Source: an uncultured Collinsella sp. (GTDB lineage Bacteria > Actinomycetota > Coriobacteriia > Coriobacteriales > Coriobacteriaceae). Taken from it: a stretch of DNA of 15,329 nucleotides. The DNA is taken from positions 1 through 15,329 of the forward strand of contig CAUFRY010000047.1 of the NCBI GenBank assembly GCA_959028445.1. The letters run 5' to 3'. The position numbers and the translations under genes were made by a program. The notes under the pieces are model-generated. The model had not been told where the DNA came from, ran no database searches, and was given only the letters and a program-made list of their open reading frames with translations. This document shows, piece by piece, positions 1-8,000 of the stretch (its first letter is position 1; the number at the start of each line of letters is the position of its first letter).

Positions 1-60
1 CAACGCGTTGCGCTGAGTCCTGAGGCTGTTGCAATGAAAATGAGAATCAAGGGTGCCTAA
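1..60 (+). CDS. 3' end of an unidentified gene (partial)
   Basis: Frame 1 is open from the window edge to a TAA at 58-60 and gives the last 19 residues of a protein, ending MKMRIKGA. The tail is too short to name a family. It is the only plus-strand coding sequence on this side. A weak hairpin (83-89 pairing with 106-112) and a stronger one at 187-214 follow; either could end its transcript. It could also be a chance open frame, since only 60 bases are visible. Nothing else was recognised in 61-186. Confidence 0.4.
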   Translation, partial: QRVALSPEAVAMKMRIKGA

Positions 61-186
61 GTCCATATTTGCGTTTTCAGAATATCCCGGATCGGCGGGG
101 CGATTCGGGATACAATATCAATAGAAAACGACGCACCCCGCGTAAATGTTTGGGAGCGCGGGCGGCCTAGTTTTCAGCTTTAGTTA

Positions 187-214
187 AATGCCCGGGCTCC
201 GAACCCCGGGCATT
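187..214. terminator. hairpin terminator, probably bidirectional
   Basis: A perfect 10-bp stem (AATGCCCGGG at 187-196 with its complement at 205-214) closes an 8-nt loop. It is followed on plus by CTTATTTG and on minus by TAACTAAAG, so both sides are only moderately U-rich. It begins one base past the stop codon of the small minus-strand gene at 216-368, which is the most likely user. It may also stop readthrough from the plus-strand gene ending at 60. Confidence 0.6.
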
Positions 215-215
215 C

Positions 216-368
216 TTATTTGCGCTTGTTGCGGCGCAAATGCCTTCTACCGTCCGCACCGCGCGTGCGCCTACGGACCTTAAACCGAACCTCATACGAG
301 TCAAGAAACGCGATGACGAACGTGCCCACCGCCGCAAGGGCGGCGAGCGCGTTAAGGAATTTCAGCAT
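216..368 (-). CDS. small basic single-helix membrane peptide (50 aa)
   Basis: The start is set by ATG at 368, preceded on minus by GGAGG with a 7-base gap, a very good ribosome binding site. A longer in-frame extension to 641 exists but crosses the strong terminator at 536-574 and lacks protein-like composition, so the short form is preferred. Residues 1-22 form one hydrophobic helix rich in Ala, Leu and Phe. Residues 23-50 are strongly basic, with many Arg and Lys in the last 20. This layout resembles type I toxin-antitoxin toxins, holin-like peptides and other small membrane peptides, but no family was recognised. The gene has its own terminator (187-214). The stretch 369-535 upstream must hold its promoter, but no convincing -35/-10 pair was found there. 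Function unknown. Confidence 0.55.
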   Translation of the reverse strand: MLKFLNALAALAAVGTFVIAFLDSYEVRFKVRRRTRGADGRRHLRRNKRK

Positions 369-535
369 TTGGGGACCTCCGATCGAGTCGTCGGCCGCCC
401 GCGCACGGGATGCGTCGCAAGGCCATTTTACTGCGAGCGTATGCACCCGCAGCTGGTAAACGCAATAATTGCAAACATCTGTTCGATATTCATACGCTTG
501 ATCCATCGAGCAATGGAGCCTGGCTGCGTTGTCCC

Positions 536-574
536 AAAAAAAACGGGGCAAACTCCAGTGCGGAGTTTGCCCCG
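536..574 (-). terminator. strong intrinsic terminator of the pilin remnant
   Basis: A perfect 13-bp stem (544-556 with 562-574) closes a 5-nt loop (AGTGC). On the minus strand it is followed by eight T (536-543). It lies 100 bases past the stop codon at 675 of the pilin remnant and is a textbook rho-independent terminator for minus-strand transcription. Nothing else was found between 575 and 674. Confidence 0.9.
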
Positions 575-674
575 AAAAGAGAATGGCAAAGCAAGAGCGT
601 AGATGGACGAGAAAAGTGTCCGCAAGTCTCATGGCCATCACATCCCACCTGCCAAAGTGATGGGTGAGCGAGCA

Positions 675-1171
675 TTACTCGTGCTCGGACTCCTCAGCCT
701 GCTTACGGCTGCGGATGAGGTGTGCCACGCCGATACACAGCACTACGCTGCCAGCGATCCAAGTGAAGGTCACGCCGTTAAGACCGGTCAGCGGGAGGCC
801 GGAGCCTTTCTTGTTCTTGACGGTAAGGGTAACGGTGCCGCCACCAGAAGAGGAATTGGTGACGAGACCAGAGCCATTCTTGGATGTGGTCACCGTCAAC
901 GTATTCTCGCCCTCGTTCTGATTAAGACCCGTGGCAGTAATGGTGAACGTGAATTTGGGCACGGTGTTATAGCCGGGGAGCGTATGGGTCTCCTCGACCG
1001 TGTAGGCGCCAGCATCGAGGCCCTTGACGCTGATTTCGCCCTTATCATCAGTCGTAAAATCATAAGCAGTATTGCCCAAAGAACCGTTCTCTTAGACATA
1101 CTGGGCGCCGGCGCCCTCGTCGGTTCCCTTGGAAGAGGTGCCGGGCGGAGAACGGAGTATGGCCACCGGAC
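675..1171 (-). pseudogene. decayed SpaA-type pilin, C-terminal remnant with LPLTG anchor
   Basis: The open part (1091 to 675) encodes the end of a prealbumin-like (Cna-B/SpaA) pilin domain: residues like GLDAGAYTVEETHTLPGY form the E-box-like strand. A Gly/Ser/Thr linker follows, then the cell wall sorting signal LPLTG, a hydrophobic helix and a charged tail ending in EESEHE. Reading upstream in the same frame gives AQYV, then TAA at 1092-1094, then ENGSLGNTAYDF. The stop sits where a Lys codon (AAA) would fit, so it looks like a nonsense mutation. Domain-like sequence (VAILRS and on) continues in frame to about 1171, after which similarity is lost. Intact pilins have a signal peptide and several hundred residues; here both are missing. 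A GGAGG with no ATG or GTG after it at 1302-1306 may be the old ribosome binding site. A short product from the TTG at 1079 would lack a signal peptide and could not be sorted. Nothing was recognised in 1172-1360. Confidence 0.75.
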
Positions 1172-1354
1172 CCACCGAAACACATCTCCACCGTTCCTTC
1201 AACTGGGAAAATGCCGCCCCGGGGGCTTTCGGCTAACTGCGGAAACGGCCTATCCGCTCAATGTGTTCAGCTGAGATTGGAAATCAACCGGAGAAATCGA
1301 CCCTCCTAAAAGGAGGCCGTATATAAAGACTGCATATCCCTTTTGCCTCCATAT

Positions 1355-1380
1355 ACACAAAAAGCGCCCCTCGGGCGCTT
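1355..1380 (-). terminator. intrinsic terminator behind the GH4 remnant
   Basis: An 8-bp perfect stem (AAGCGCCC at 1362-1369 with GGGCGCTT at 1373-1380) closes a 3-nt loop. On minus it runs into TTTTTGTG. It is the second of two hairpins after the stop codon at 1477. It probably terminated the ancestral GH4 gene and now would serve the pilus operon. Confidence 0.75.
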
Positions 1381-1385
1381 CTGAG

Positions 1386-1419
1386 AGGCTCCCCCTGGGA
1401 TGTACCCCAGGGGGAGCCT
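1386..1419 (-). other. 14-bp perfect hairpin in the 3' untranslated region
   Basis: AGGCTCCCCCTGGG (1386-1399) pairs perfectly with 1406-1419 around a 6-nt loop. Neither side has a T run, so by itself it is not a classical terminator. It lies between the GH4 remnant and the T-tailed hairpin at 1362-1380. It may stabilise the 3' end of the transcript or act together with the next hairpin. Confidence 0.6.
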
Positions 1420-1476
1420 ATGAACCTCAAAGGCCGCTGCGAACCGTTCGCAGTCGGGCCGTCGTCGAAGGTCTCG

Positions 1477-1815
1477 TTACTTAAGCACAGGCCAGAAATC
1501 CTTGTTGGCCTCGATCATGTCGTCGAGAATCTCCTTGGCCACCGTCATGGACGGGACCGTCTTGTTGAGCGTGAACGCCTTGAGCGCCTTCTCATGCGAA
1601 CCCTCGATGCACGCCTCGACCACGAGCTTCTCGGAGTTGAGTTGCTGCATCATGAGGCCCTGCTGGAACAGCGGGATGTTGTCGCGCGAGATGACCTCGG
1701 GGCCGTTCTTGCCGATGTAGGCAGGAAGCTCGACCATCGCGTCGTACGGCATGTTCGGGATCGCGCCGCGGTTCTGGCAAATGACCAGGAAGCGAGCGAA
1801 GGCGCTACACTTCGA
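1477..1815 (-). pseudogene. C-terminal fragment of a GH4 6-phospho-glycosidase
   Basis: The last ~110 codons before the TAA at 1477 match the end of glycoside hydrolase family 4 enzymes of the 6-phospho-alpha-glucosidase type (GlvA, MalH, AglB). Visible landmarks are GAIPNMPYDAMVELPAYIG, then GPEVISRDNIPLFQQGLMMQ, then EKLVVEAC.EGS..KAL.AFTLN, and the ending ILDDMIEANKDFWPVLK. Intact family members are about 440 residues; the NAD-binding N-terminus and metal-binding centre are gone. Upstream of about 1815 the frame turns into proline-rich nonsense that is the sortase 3' end read in another frame. The enzyme would have cut phosphorylated maltose-like sugars after PTS import, but this piece cannot be active. 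It marks an old rearrangement boundary next to the pilus operon. Confidence 0.8.
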
Positions 1816-1840
1816 GCGATATTGAGCACCGACGCGGGCG

Positions 1841-2980
1841 CTAGCGCAGGTGTCGCCCGCGATACTCGGGAGAATCAGCATCGGAATCGGGGGAAGCCGA
1901 GGAGGCTGAAGCAGAGGAGGCGAAGGGGGCCGCAAACCTGGAGGCTCCCGCGGTCCACCCGTTTCCGCCATCGCCAGCAGCCGCGTCGGCGTCCAACGTC
2001 ACCGCGGCGGCAACGGCGGCACGCTGCGCGGCGCGCCGCTTCTTGCGCACGTGCCCGGCCACAACGAGACCCACAACAATCGCCAGCAGCGCGCCCAAAA
2101 CGCCCAGCGCCACCGCGGTGGTGTTGATGCCCTGCGCCTCCTCGGGCACGGGAACCTCATCCGGAATGCTTGCACGCACACCCGATACCAGCAGGCGGTG
2201 CGAGTTCACGCCGTAGGGCGTGCAGGTCATGAGCGTCACGCGGTCCTCGCCGGCGGTCACGCGCAACTTGGAATCGTCGTCGGGCGTAATCACGTCTATG
2301 CGGTCGATCTTGTAACCCAGCTCCTCGCCCATCACCTCGATGTAAAACGAGTCGCCAACCTGCAGCTCGTCCAGACGCGTGAACAGGAGCGAGCCCGGCA
2401 CGCCGCGGTGGCCGGTAAGCACGGCGTGCGTGTTCGCGCCACCCACGGGAAGCGACGTTCCATACAGGTGGCCGGCGCCCGCGGCGAGTACCTCGGTGGA
2501 GGTGCCGTGGTACACGGGCAGGTTCACGTCGATCTTAGGAATGCGCACCGAGCACATAAGGCCCGATCCCGCGTTAAGAAGCCCCTGGTAGGTGGTGTCT
2601 TGCGAGGCGATGGAATCCTCAGAGCCAGAGGCGGTGGAGGCGCCGGAGGTGCTACCGAACGGGTCCACAACCTCGCCGATGACGTCCTGACCGCCGGCGG
2701 CCAGCTGCTCGTTGTAGGCGTGTGCGGCCGCGAGGGCCTCCTCCGCCTGCGGATAGGGCCAGCCATCCACGGTGTTTTGGGCTGCGGTAACTGCGGCCGT
2801 TTGCTCAGCCTGGGAAATAGCGCGCAGGACGAGGGGCGTGGCCACGATAACAAAGCCAGCGGCAAAGCACAGAAGGGAAAGCAGGCGCAGGACGAGGGGC
2901 GGTTTACGCCGGCTGGGGGAAGCCGGGTTCGAACCGCCGCTCGGCGTGCGCATCGTCGATACGGGCTTGATTGCCTCCAT
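1841..2980 (-). CDS. srtC: class C (pilin-polymerising) sortase
   Basis: The enzyme is a membrane-anchored transpeptidase that cuts LPxTG between Thr and Gly and joins pilins through a Lys isopeptide bond outside the cell membrane. ATG at 2980 was chosen over an in-frame ATG at 3046 because GGAGG lies 8 bases before it. The 379 residues show a Ser/Pro/Arg-rich cytoplasmic start, TM1 at about 28-56, and the lid motif DPF at 106-108, a class C hallmark. The catalytic His is in TGHRG (H191), the Cys in TLMTCTPYG (C253) and the Arg in NSHRLLVSG (R262). TM2 at about 287-310 is followed by a basic stop (RKKRR) and an Ala/Ser/Asp-rich cytoplasmic tail of about 65 residues, which is long for the family. 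It is the last gene of the pilus operon, 164 bp behind the major pilin. Its transcript probably ends at the terminators at 1355-1419. Confidence 0.93.
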   Translation of the reverse strand: MEAIKPVSTMRTPSGGSNPASPSRRKPPLVLRLLSLLCFAAGFVIVATPLVLRAISQAEQTAAVTAAQNTVDGWPYPQAEEALAAAHAYNEQLAAGGQDVIGEVVDPFGSTSGASTASGSEDSIASQDTTYQGLLNAGSGLMCSVRIPKIDVNLPVYHGTSTEVLAAGAGHLYGTSLPVGGANTHAVLTGHRGVPGSLLFTRLDELQVGDSFYIEVMGEELGYKIDRIDVITPDDDSKLRVTAGEDRVTLMTCTPYGVNSHRLLVSGVRASIPDEVPVPEEAQGINTTAVALGVLGALLAIVVGLVVAGHVRKKRRAAQRAAVAAAVTLDADAAAGDGGNGWTAGASRFAAPFASSASASSASPDSDADSPEYRGRHLR

Positions 2981-3028
2981 GTGGTTCACCTCCGGGGGTG
3001 TGGGTGCGAGGGCGCGGTCAAAGCACCG

Positions 3029-3058
3029 ACCCCGCCGCGGGTCCAAGCGCGACGGGGT
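3029..3058 (-). other. intercistronic hairpin between pilin and sortase genes
   Basis: An 11-bp stem (3029-3039 with 3048-3058) closes an 8-nt loop. The single imperfect pair is a G-U wobble only in the minus-strand RNA (A-C on plus), which suits a function in the pilus mRNA. There is no T run after it, so it is not a full terminator. It could protect the upstream pilin message or lower sortase expression relative to pilin. This is an inference. Confidence 0.45.
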
Positions 3059-3144
3059 GCGGCGAAAGGGAAGATGAGAACGCGACGCGCAGGCGCTGAT
3101 AGGAGACGACGATCGCCCGCTCGCCGCGTCATCAAGCTAGGGAA

Positions 3145-4995
3145 TTAAGCGCGCATTCGTGCACTCAGGGCGAAGGCGGCGCCAGCAGCCATGAGCAGCA
3201 CACCCACAGTAACGAAGACCTTGATGCCCAGGTCACCGGTCATAGGCAGCTCGGTGAGATTCTTGGCGTTCTTGATCTGAGCCATAGAAGCGGTTTCGCC
3301 CGTACCGAAGGAGACGCGATTGCCGTCGGTATTGGTCGTCTTCTCGTACGCCACGGACGTTACCGTCGTGCCGGCGGTATCAAACGTCGGGGTGATGGTG
3401 AACTTGAAATCGGGAAGGCCGATGCTGGTGTAGCCATCAGGAGCCTTAATCTCGTAGACGTGGTACTCGCCAGCAGGGAGACCAGACATGGCGATCTTGC
3501 CGTCAGCGCTGGTAGTGAACACGCCCTCGTCCGCATCGGCAGCGGGCTTGGCAGTAGTGAGATTCTTCCAGGCCTTGGTCGCAGCGTCCTGCGTCATGAA
3601 GGTCTCAGCATTGCTGTCCACGCGGGCAATGGCGAATTGAGCACCAGAGAGCGCGGTGTCACCGGCCATGTTGGTCTTATAGATGCTGAAGTCATAGGTG
3701 TACACGCGAACGGTGGGGCCAGGAACCTGGTGCTTTTCGCCGCTCGGGGTACGAGAGTACGCAAGCTCAACGGTGTTGGGGTTACCAACGCCAGCAATAA
3801 CGGCATCGGAGTCGACAACAGCGGTCAAGGTAACGGTAACCGTAGCGCCAGAGGCAATGTTGTCGTTCGTGTTAACGTAGTGAGCAAGGTCAACCGTGGT
3901 GACAGTAGCGTCAGCCTTATTGCAGTTGTCCAAGGGATCGATCTGATTCTGGTCCTGCTTCAGGACGTAGCCGTTGTTATCGGCGTCAGCATCCTCATTA
4001 AGCTCGGTGTCGCCAACCTTAACCTTGGTAACCGTAACGTCCTTCAGGCCGTGAGCAGCGGTATCGATAAGCTGCAGCACGCGGGAGCCGTCGACGTAGC
4101 CGGTGTAGTCCGGAATCGTGGTGGTAAGGGTATAGGTGATCGTGTCGCCGATACGAGCGTTCATCTTGGTCTTGGAATCGGCCTCAGCCTTGTTGACCTT
4201 GGTGATCTCCTTGTTGATGGAAGGTTCGTTGGCCTTAAGGGTCACGGTGCCCAGGTTCGCAGTAGCGCCAGCGTAGTCAGGAGCATCCTGATCAGTCGGG
4301 TTAACGAGCTTGGTAGCAAGCAGCATCGGGATGGACTGAGACTCAATAGCATTTGCGTTAACGGTGCCCTTCGGAACGGCGGTCGTGTCCATCAGGAACC
4401 AGAAACCCTGCTTGCACTCATTCGCGCCGGTCGTCGCATTACCGCTCTTGAAATCCGTCTTGTGATTGTCAGCCACGGAGGAAGTCAGGGTCTTTGCGGA
4501 AAGCTTAGTCGCGAATTCACGGAGAGCAGTGGAACTGTTCTTCCACAGCGTCTCAGTGTTTTCGACAGTAGCATTCCCACCAGTCTTAAACACCTTGTCG
4601 ATAAGGTAGCCCATGGGGTTTGCCTCGGTACCAGTCACGCTACCGTTGTAGTTAGCGTCAGTTTCGTACTCGGCCTTAACGTTTTTGCCGTCCACGGTCA
4701 TCTCACTCATGACTTCGACAATAACGTTAACGAATTCGTCAGTGGTATCGATCTCGAAGTTGATAGAGGCATTCTCACCCGTACCGGTAACGGTAACGTT
4801 CTTCAGGGTGGCGAGCCTCCAGCCCTCGAACGTATGGTCATACGTAGCGGAATCGTTGTTGATGATAGTGATGGTGCCGTCCGTCGGCTGTGCAGGATCC
4901 GCAGCCTTGGCCACGGGCGCGCCGCCCAACAGGCCGGTTACGGCGATCGCTACGGCAGCAGCACCGGCGATCAGCTTTTGTACGAATCGGTTCAT
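3145..4995 (-). CDS. major pilin (backbone) subunit, LPMTG-anchored
   Basis: This 616-residue protein has the layout of a sortase-polymerised backbone pilin. ATG at 4995 (AAAGGGGA before it) starts a clear signal peptide: MNRFVQK, a hydrophobic stretch, and a cut near AKA (31). An N-terminal pilin domain ends at GTVTLKANEPSINKEI; the Lys in TLKAN (about 254) sits where other pilins carry the YPKN pilin-motif lysine and is the likely polymerisation site. A fimbrial isopeptide D2-type domain follows (about 260-430). The motif TYDFSIYKTN (433-442) then opens a SpaA/Cna-B domain with the E-box YEIKAPDGY (514-522), whose Glu should catalyse an internal Lys-Asn isopeptide bond. The end is LPMTG (583-587), a hydrophobic helix and ARMRA. 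Two Cys (about 194 and 358) could form a disulfide. It starts 39 bp after the adhesin stop and precedes the sortase, so it is co-transcribed with both. Confidence 0.92.
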   Translation of the reverse strand: MNRFVQKLIAGAAAVAIAVTGLLGGAPVAKAADPAQPTDGTITIINNDSATYDHTFEGWRLATLKNVTVTGTGENASINFEIDTTDEFVNVIVEVMSEMTVDGKNVKAEYETDANYNGSVTGTEANPMGYLIDKVFKTGGNATVENTETLWKNSSTALREFATKLSAKTLTSSVADNHKTDFKSGNATTGANECKQGFWFLMDTTAVPKGTVNANAIESQSIPMLLATKLVNPTDQDAPDYAGATANLGTVTLKANEPSINKEITKVNKAEADSKTKMNARIGDTITYTLTTTIPDYTGYVDGSRVLQLIDTAAHGLKDVTVTKVKVGDTELNEDADADNNGYVLKQDQNQIDPLDNCNKADATVTTVDLAHYVNTNDNIASGATVTVTLTAVVDSDAVIAGVGNPNTVELAYSRTPSGEKHQVPGPTVRVYTYDFSIYKTNMAGDTALSGAQFAIARVDSNAETFMTQDAATKAWKNLTTAKPAADADEGVFTTSADGKIAMSGLPAGEYHVYEIKAPDGYTSIGLPDFKFTITPTFDTAGTTVTSVAYEKTTNTDGNRVSFGTGETASMAQIKNAKNLTELPMTGDLGIKVFVTVGVLLMAAGAAFALSARMRA

Positions 4996-5034
4996 GATTC
5001 CCCTTTCAGAAATGAGCCCGACATTCATAAACAT

Positions 5035-8000
5035 CTATCTACCAGCGCCATCGGACGGGTCGTCCTGGCGGCGCTTTGTAGCGAACCAATACGCTCCCGC
5101 AGCGATGCCGCTCAGAAGCATGAGACCGGCGCCCACGAGGAGCATGGAGTTCTCGGTCCATCCCGTGCCGGTGAGCGGGAGGTCCGTGAGGACTTTCACG
5201 TTGGTGAAGGTGGAGGCGGGAATGGCGTCGGGCGCGACGTCCTCGCCGATGGTGTTACTCACGGTATTGCCCATGTCGTCCTTCACCTGCGTGACCGTGG
5301 TGGAGGTGGTGAGGCCGGTGTACTTACCATCGACCATGACGGCCGTCACCGTGACGGCAACCTGGTACTCGGCCTTGGAGTAGCGGAGCTTATTGACGGC
5401 ACCGGTGGCGGGCGCGACCTCCTTCAGCGTGTAGGTGTAGGTCTTCTCCCCCGTCGGGTTTGAAGCATCGACCGTGGCGAGGTGATCTTTGGAGAACGTG
5501 ATCTCCCCAAATTTCGCCACGATGTCGTTGACCTTGGTGGAGCCTGCGGGAGCGGCGGAAATAGTCTTCGGATCGGGCATGGGTGCGCTATCCCTATTTG
5601 CCCCCGTAGCCTCAATGCTGAACTCGAACGGCACATAGTTGACTTTGTCGACCTTCGGCCAATCCATGTTTCGAACCGATTTGGTCACCGGGATCTCCAC
5701 GGACGTGGTGGTGAGAGTATCGGAGATGTACGCGTTGCCGCTCTTGTCGATAGACGGCTTTTTGTCCTTGTCCCACGTGACGGAACCGTCCGTGTTCACC
5801 GTGAACCGAAAATCCGTCGGGTTCTTCTCGTAGCCAAACGGAGCCTGGGTCTCAGCAAGCGTGTACGTGCCCGGCAGCAAGCCCTCAAGCTTGAACTTGC
5901 CATCCGTGGCGTCGGTATTGGCCCACGTGGTGTCGCTCAACTTCGACCGGTCGCTCACGGTCCAGGACTTCACTTCGGTCGAGCCATCGGCACCCAGTTT
6001 CGCAAGCTTCCACTCGGAACCAGGCAACGGATCGTGCTTCTCATCTCCGTCCTCAACCTTGGTCCAAGACACTGTACCAGTGGTCTTGGTGTTGGCGATG
6101 GCTCTCTTCGGACTGGAAATCTCGTTGCCGTTGGTGTCCACGTTGCCCACAAGGTTGAGCTCATCGCCCGTGTGGAACATCTTCGAGGTATAGATCGTAT
6201 TGGAAAGCTCGTAGCCCTCCGGCGCCTTAGTCTCACGAATGTAGTACGTGAAGTAGTCCTTGTCATCAGGGTTGCCAATATTGGCCTTCTGGTTCAGGTA
6301 GTTGAACTGAATGGTACCAACGGTAGGATCGGAGTCATTCGTGCCGTTATCCACAATGGAGACGATACGGTTCTCATTGTTCTGCGCATCGTTCTCGGTC
6401 GCGTAGATGGCCCACTCGGAACCCGCGAGCGGTTTGGCGTCCGCAGCGTCGACCTTGCTCCACGCAATGGCAGAGCCGTCCGGTGTATACGAACCAGACC
6501 ACGGGAAGTTGTGACGCTCCTGGTCCATGTCGATGACGGAAGCCGAGTTACCCTCACCAAATGCTGCGGCAACCTTCGGACTGTTCATTGAGAAATCGAC
6601 GCCCACATAAACGCGGCCGTTGGTAGTAACATGGTCGTCGAAACTTCCGTTGGGAACGAGAATCGATCCGATCATAGCCGCCGCAGGATCGTCGTCAGTC
6701 CACTTGGCACCGGTAGTTGCGCCACCGTATCCCCAGTCCGCGCGGTCCTCTCCCGCGATGCCGCCCCGAATGGTAAGGCTTTGCGTATCGACAAAGTTCC
6801 ACATGATGGACTGGGAAGCCAGCGAGTATTTCGCGTCAAGGTCTTTCTTGGCGTACTGACTCTCGTAACCGCGAGATATTTCTGTATCTCCCCACCAGAA
6901 GCGCCAGCCGTTGTGGAACTCGACAGGATTAGTACCTGTAACGTTCACGACAATGGATGCGCCTTCGGGGATATTGGTGAACTTAAAGTCGACGCCGCGG
7001 TAGTAGACGCCATTCTTCCAGTTGGAGAGCTCGGAACCGGCGATGGTGAAGACCTGTTGCATAGAAGTTCCATCGCCGGTAAAGGTGATGAGTCGCTCGG
7101 TGTTGCGAATCTTATTGCTCGGGATTCCGGTATCGAGCGCACCGGAAACAGACTTGCCGCTACCATCGTCGCTACCATCGAATTTGAGTGTATAGCTTGT
7201 TCCGTCGTTATTGTACTTGTTGATGACGTAGTTGCTATTAGGCTCTGCAAAGCCGTTGACATCCACCTCGCCGGTATCTTCAAACGAGTCGAGCTGTTTC
7301 GATAGCTTCGAGAGGTATCCATTTGTACCGTTATAGCTCGAATAATCGTTACCGTTGACATTAGTCAAATCAACAGCTTTATTGAACAGGGTGCTTTCCA
7401 GAGCAGACAAGCCCTCGTACCAATTACCCTGCATTGTCACCACAGACTGGCGTTTATAGTCGCTATCGCGCCAGTATGTGATGGGGCCTGCGATTTGCGC
7501 GGTGTAGGCAAAGCCGGAAGGAGTCGCGCCCTCAAAAGGTCTCTGCTGTCCGACCCAAGCGCCTTTGTTCCAAGCGCCAACGGTAGTCGCCCCCGGCAAG
7601 TTGCCGTTGTAACCAACGCTCATTTTGGTGATCGCACTGTCGATTCCGGCGACCGCAAGCACGGTGCTGCCGTAGACAGGACGGAACTGGGAACCAAAAC
7701 CAACGGTGCCAAAGCGGAAACCAGCGCCGCCACTATTATTATAGGGCCAGCTCTCTTTGAGTGGATTCATGGCAAGCTTGCCACGGACCACGGTAAGGCC
7801 CTCCGCCTCAGCGGCATATGAGCCGGTGGGGGCGTTGTCCGCATCAAGATCGATAGTGCCGTCGCTCGGCTTATCGCTCGGCTTGCCACCGATGTACATG
7901 TCGCGGCCGACGTAGGTGGCCACGCCGGGATCAGGGGTTGAGACATTGATATTCGTACCGATACCGATAGACGTGGGAACGTAAATTCCCGGCTTCACGG

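Noticed and set aside
428..490. Tiny minus-strand peptide starting MNIEQMFAIIAF
   Set aside because: About 21 residues with some hydrophobic character, but no convincing ribosome binding site and no start or stop signals that set it apart from chance.
896..1183. 95-residue minus-strand open frame across the pilin remnant
   Set aside because: Different frame from the remnant that encodes the E-box strand; its Arg/Ser/Pro-rich sequence is a frame shadow.
2051..3148. 365-residue plus-strand open frame
   Set aside because: Antisense to the sortase; the composition is Arg/Gly/His-rich and there is no recognisable motif. The sortase on minus has all catalytic residues.
3460..5463. 667-residue plus-strand open frame
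   Set aside because: It lies opposite the pilin gene, which has a signal peptide, pilin domains and LPMTG. The plus frame has no domain logic, runs across the pilin-adhesin boundary and reflects GC-biased codon use on the other strand.
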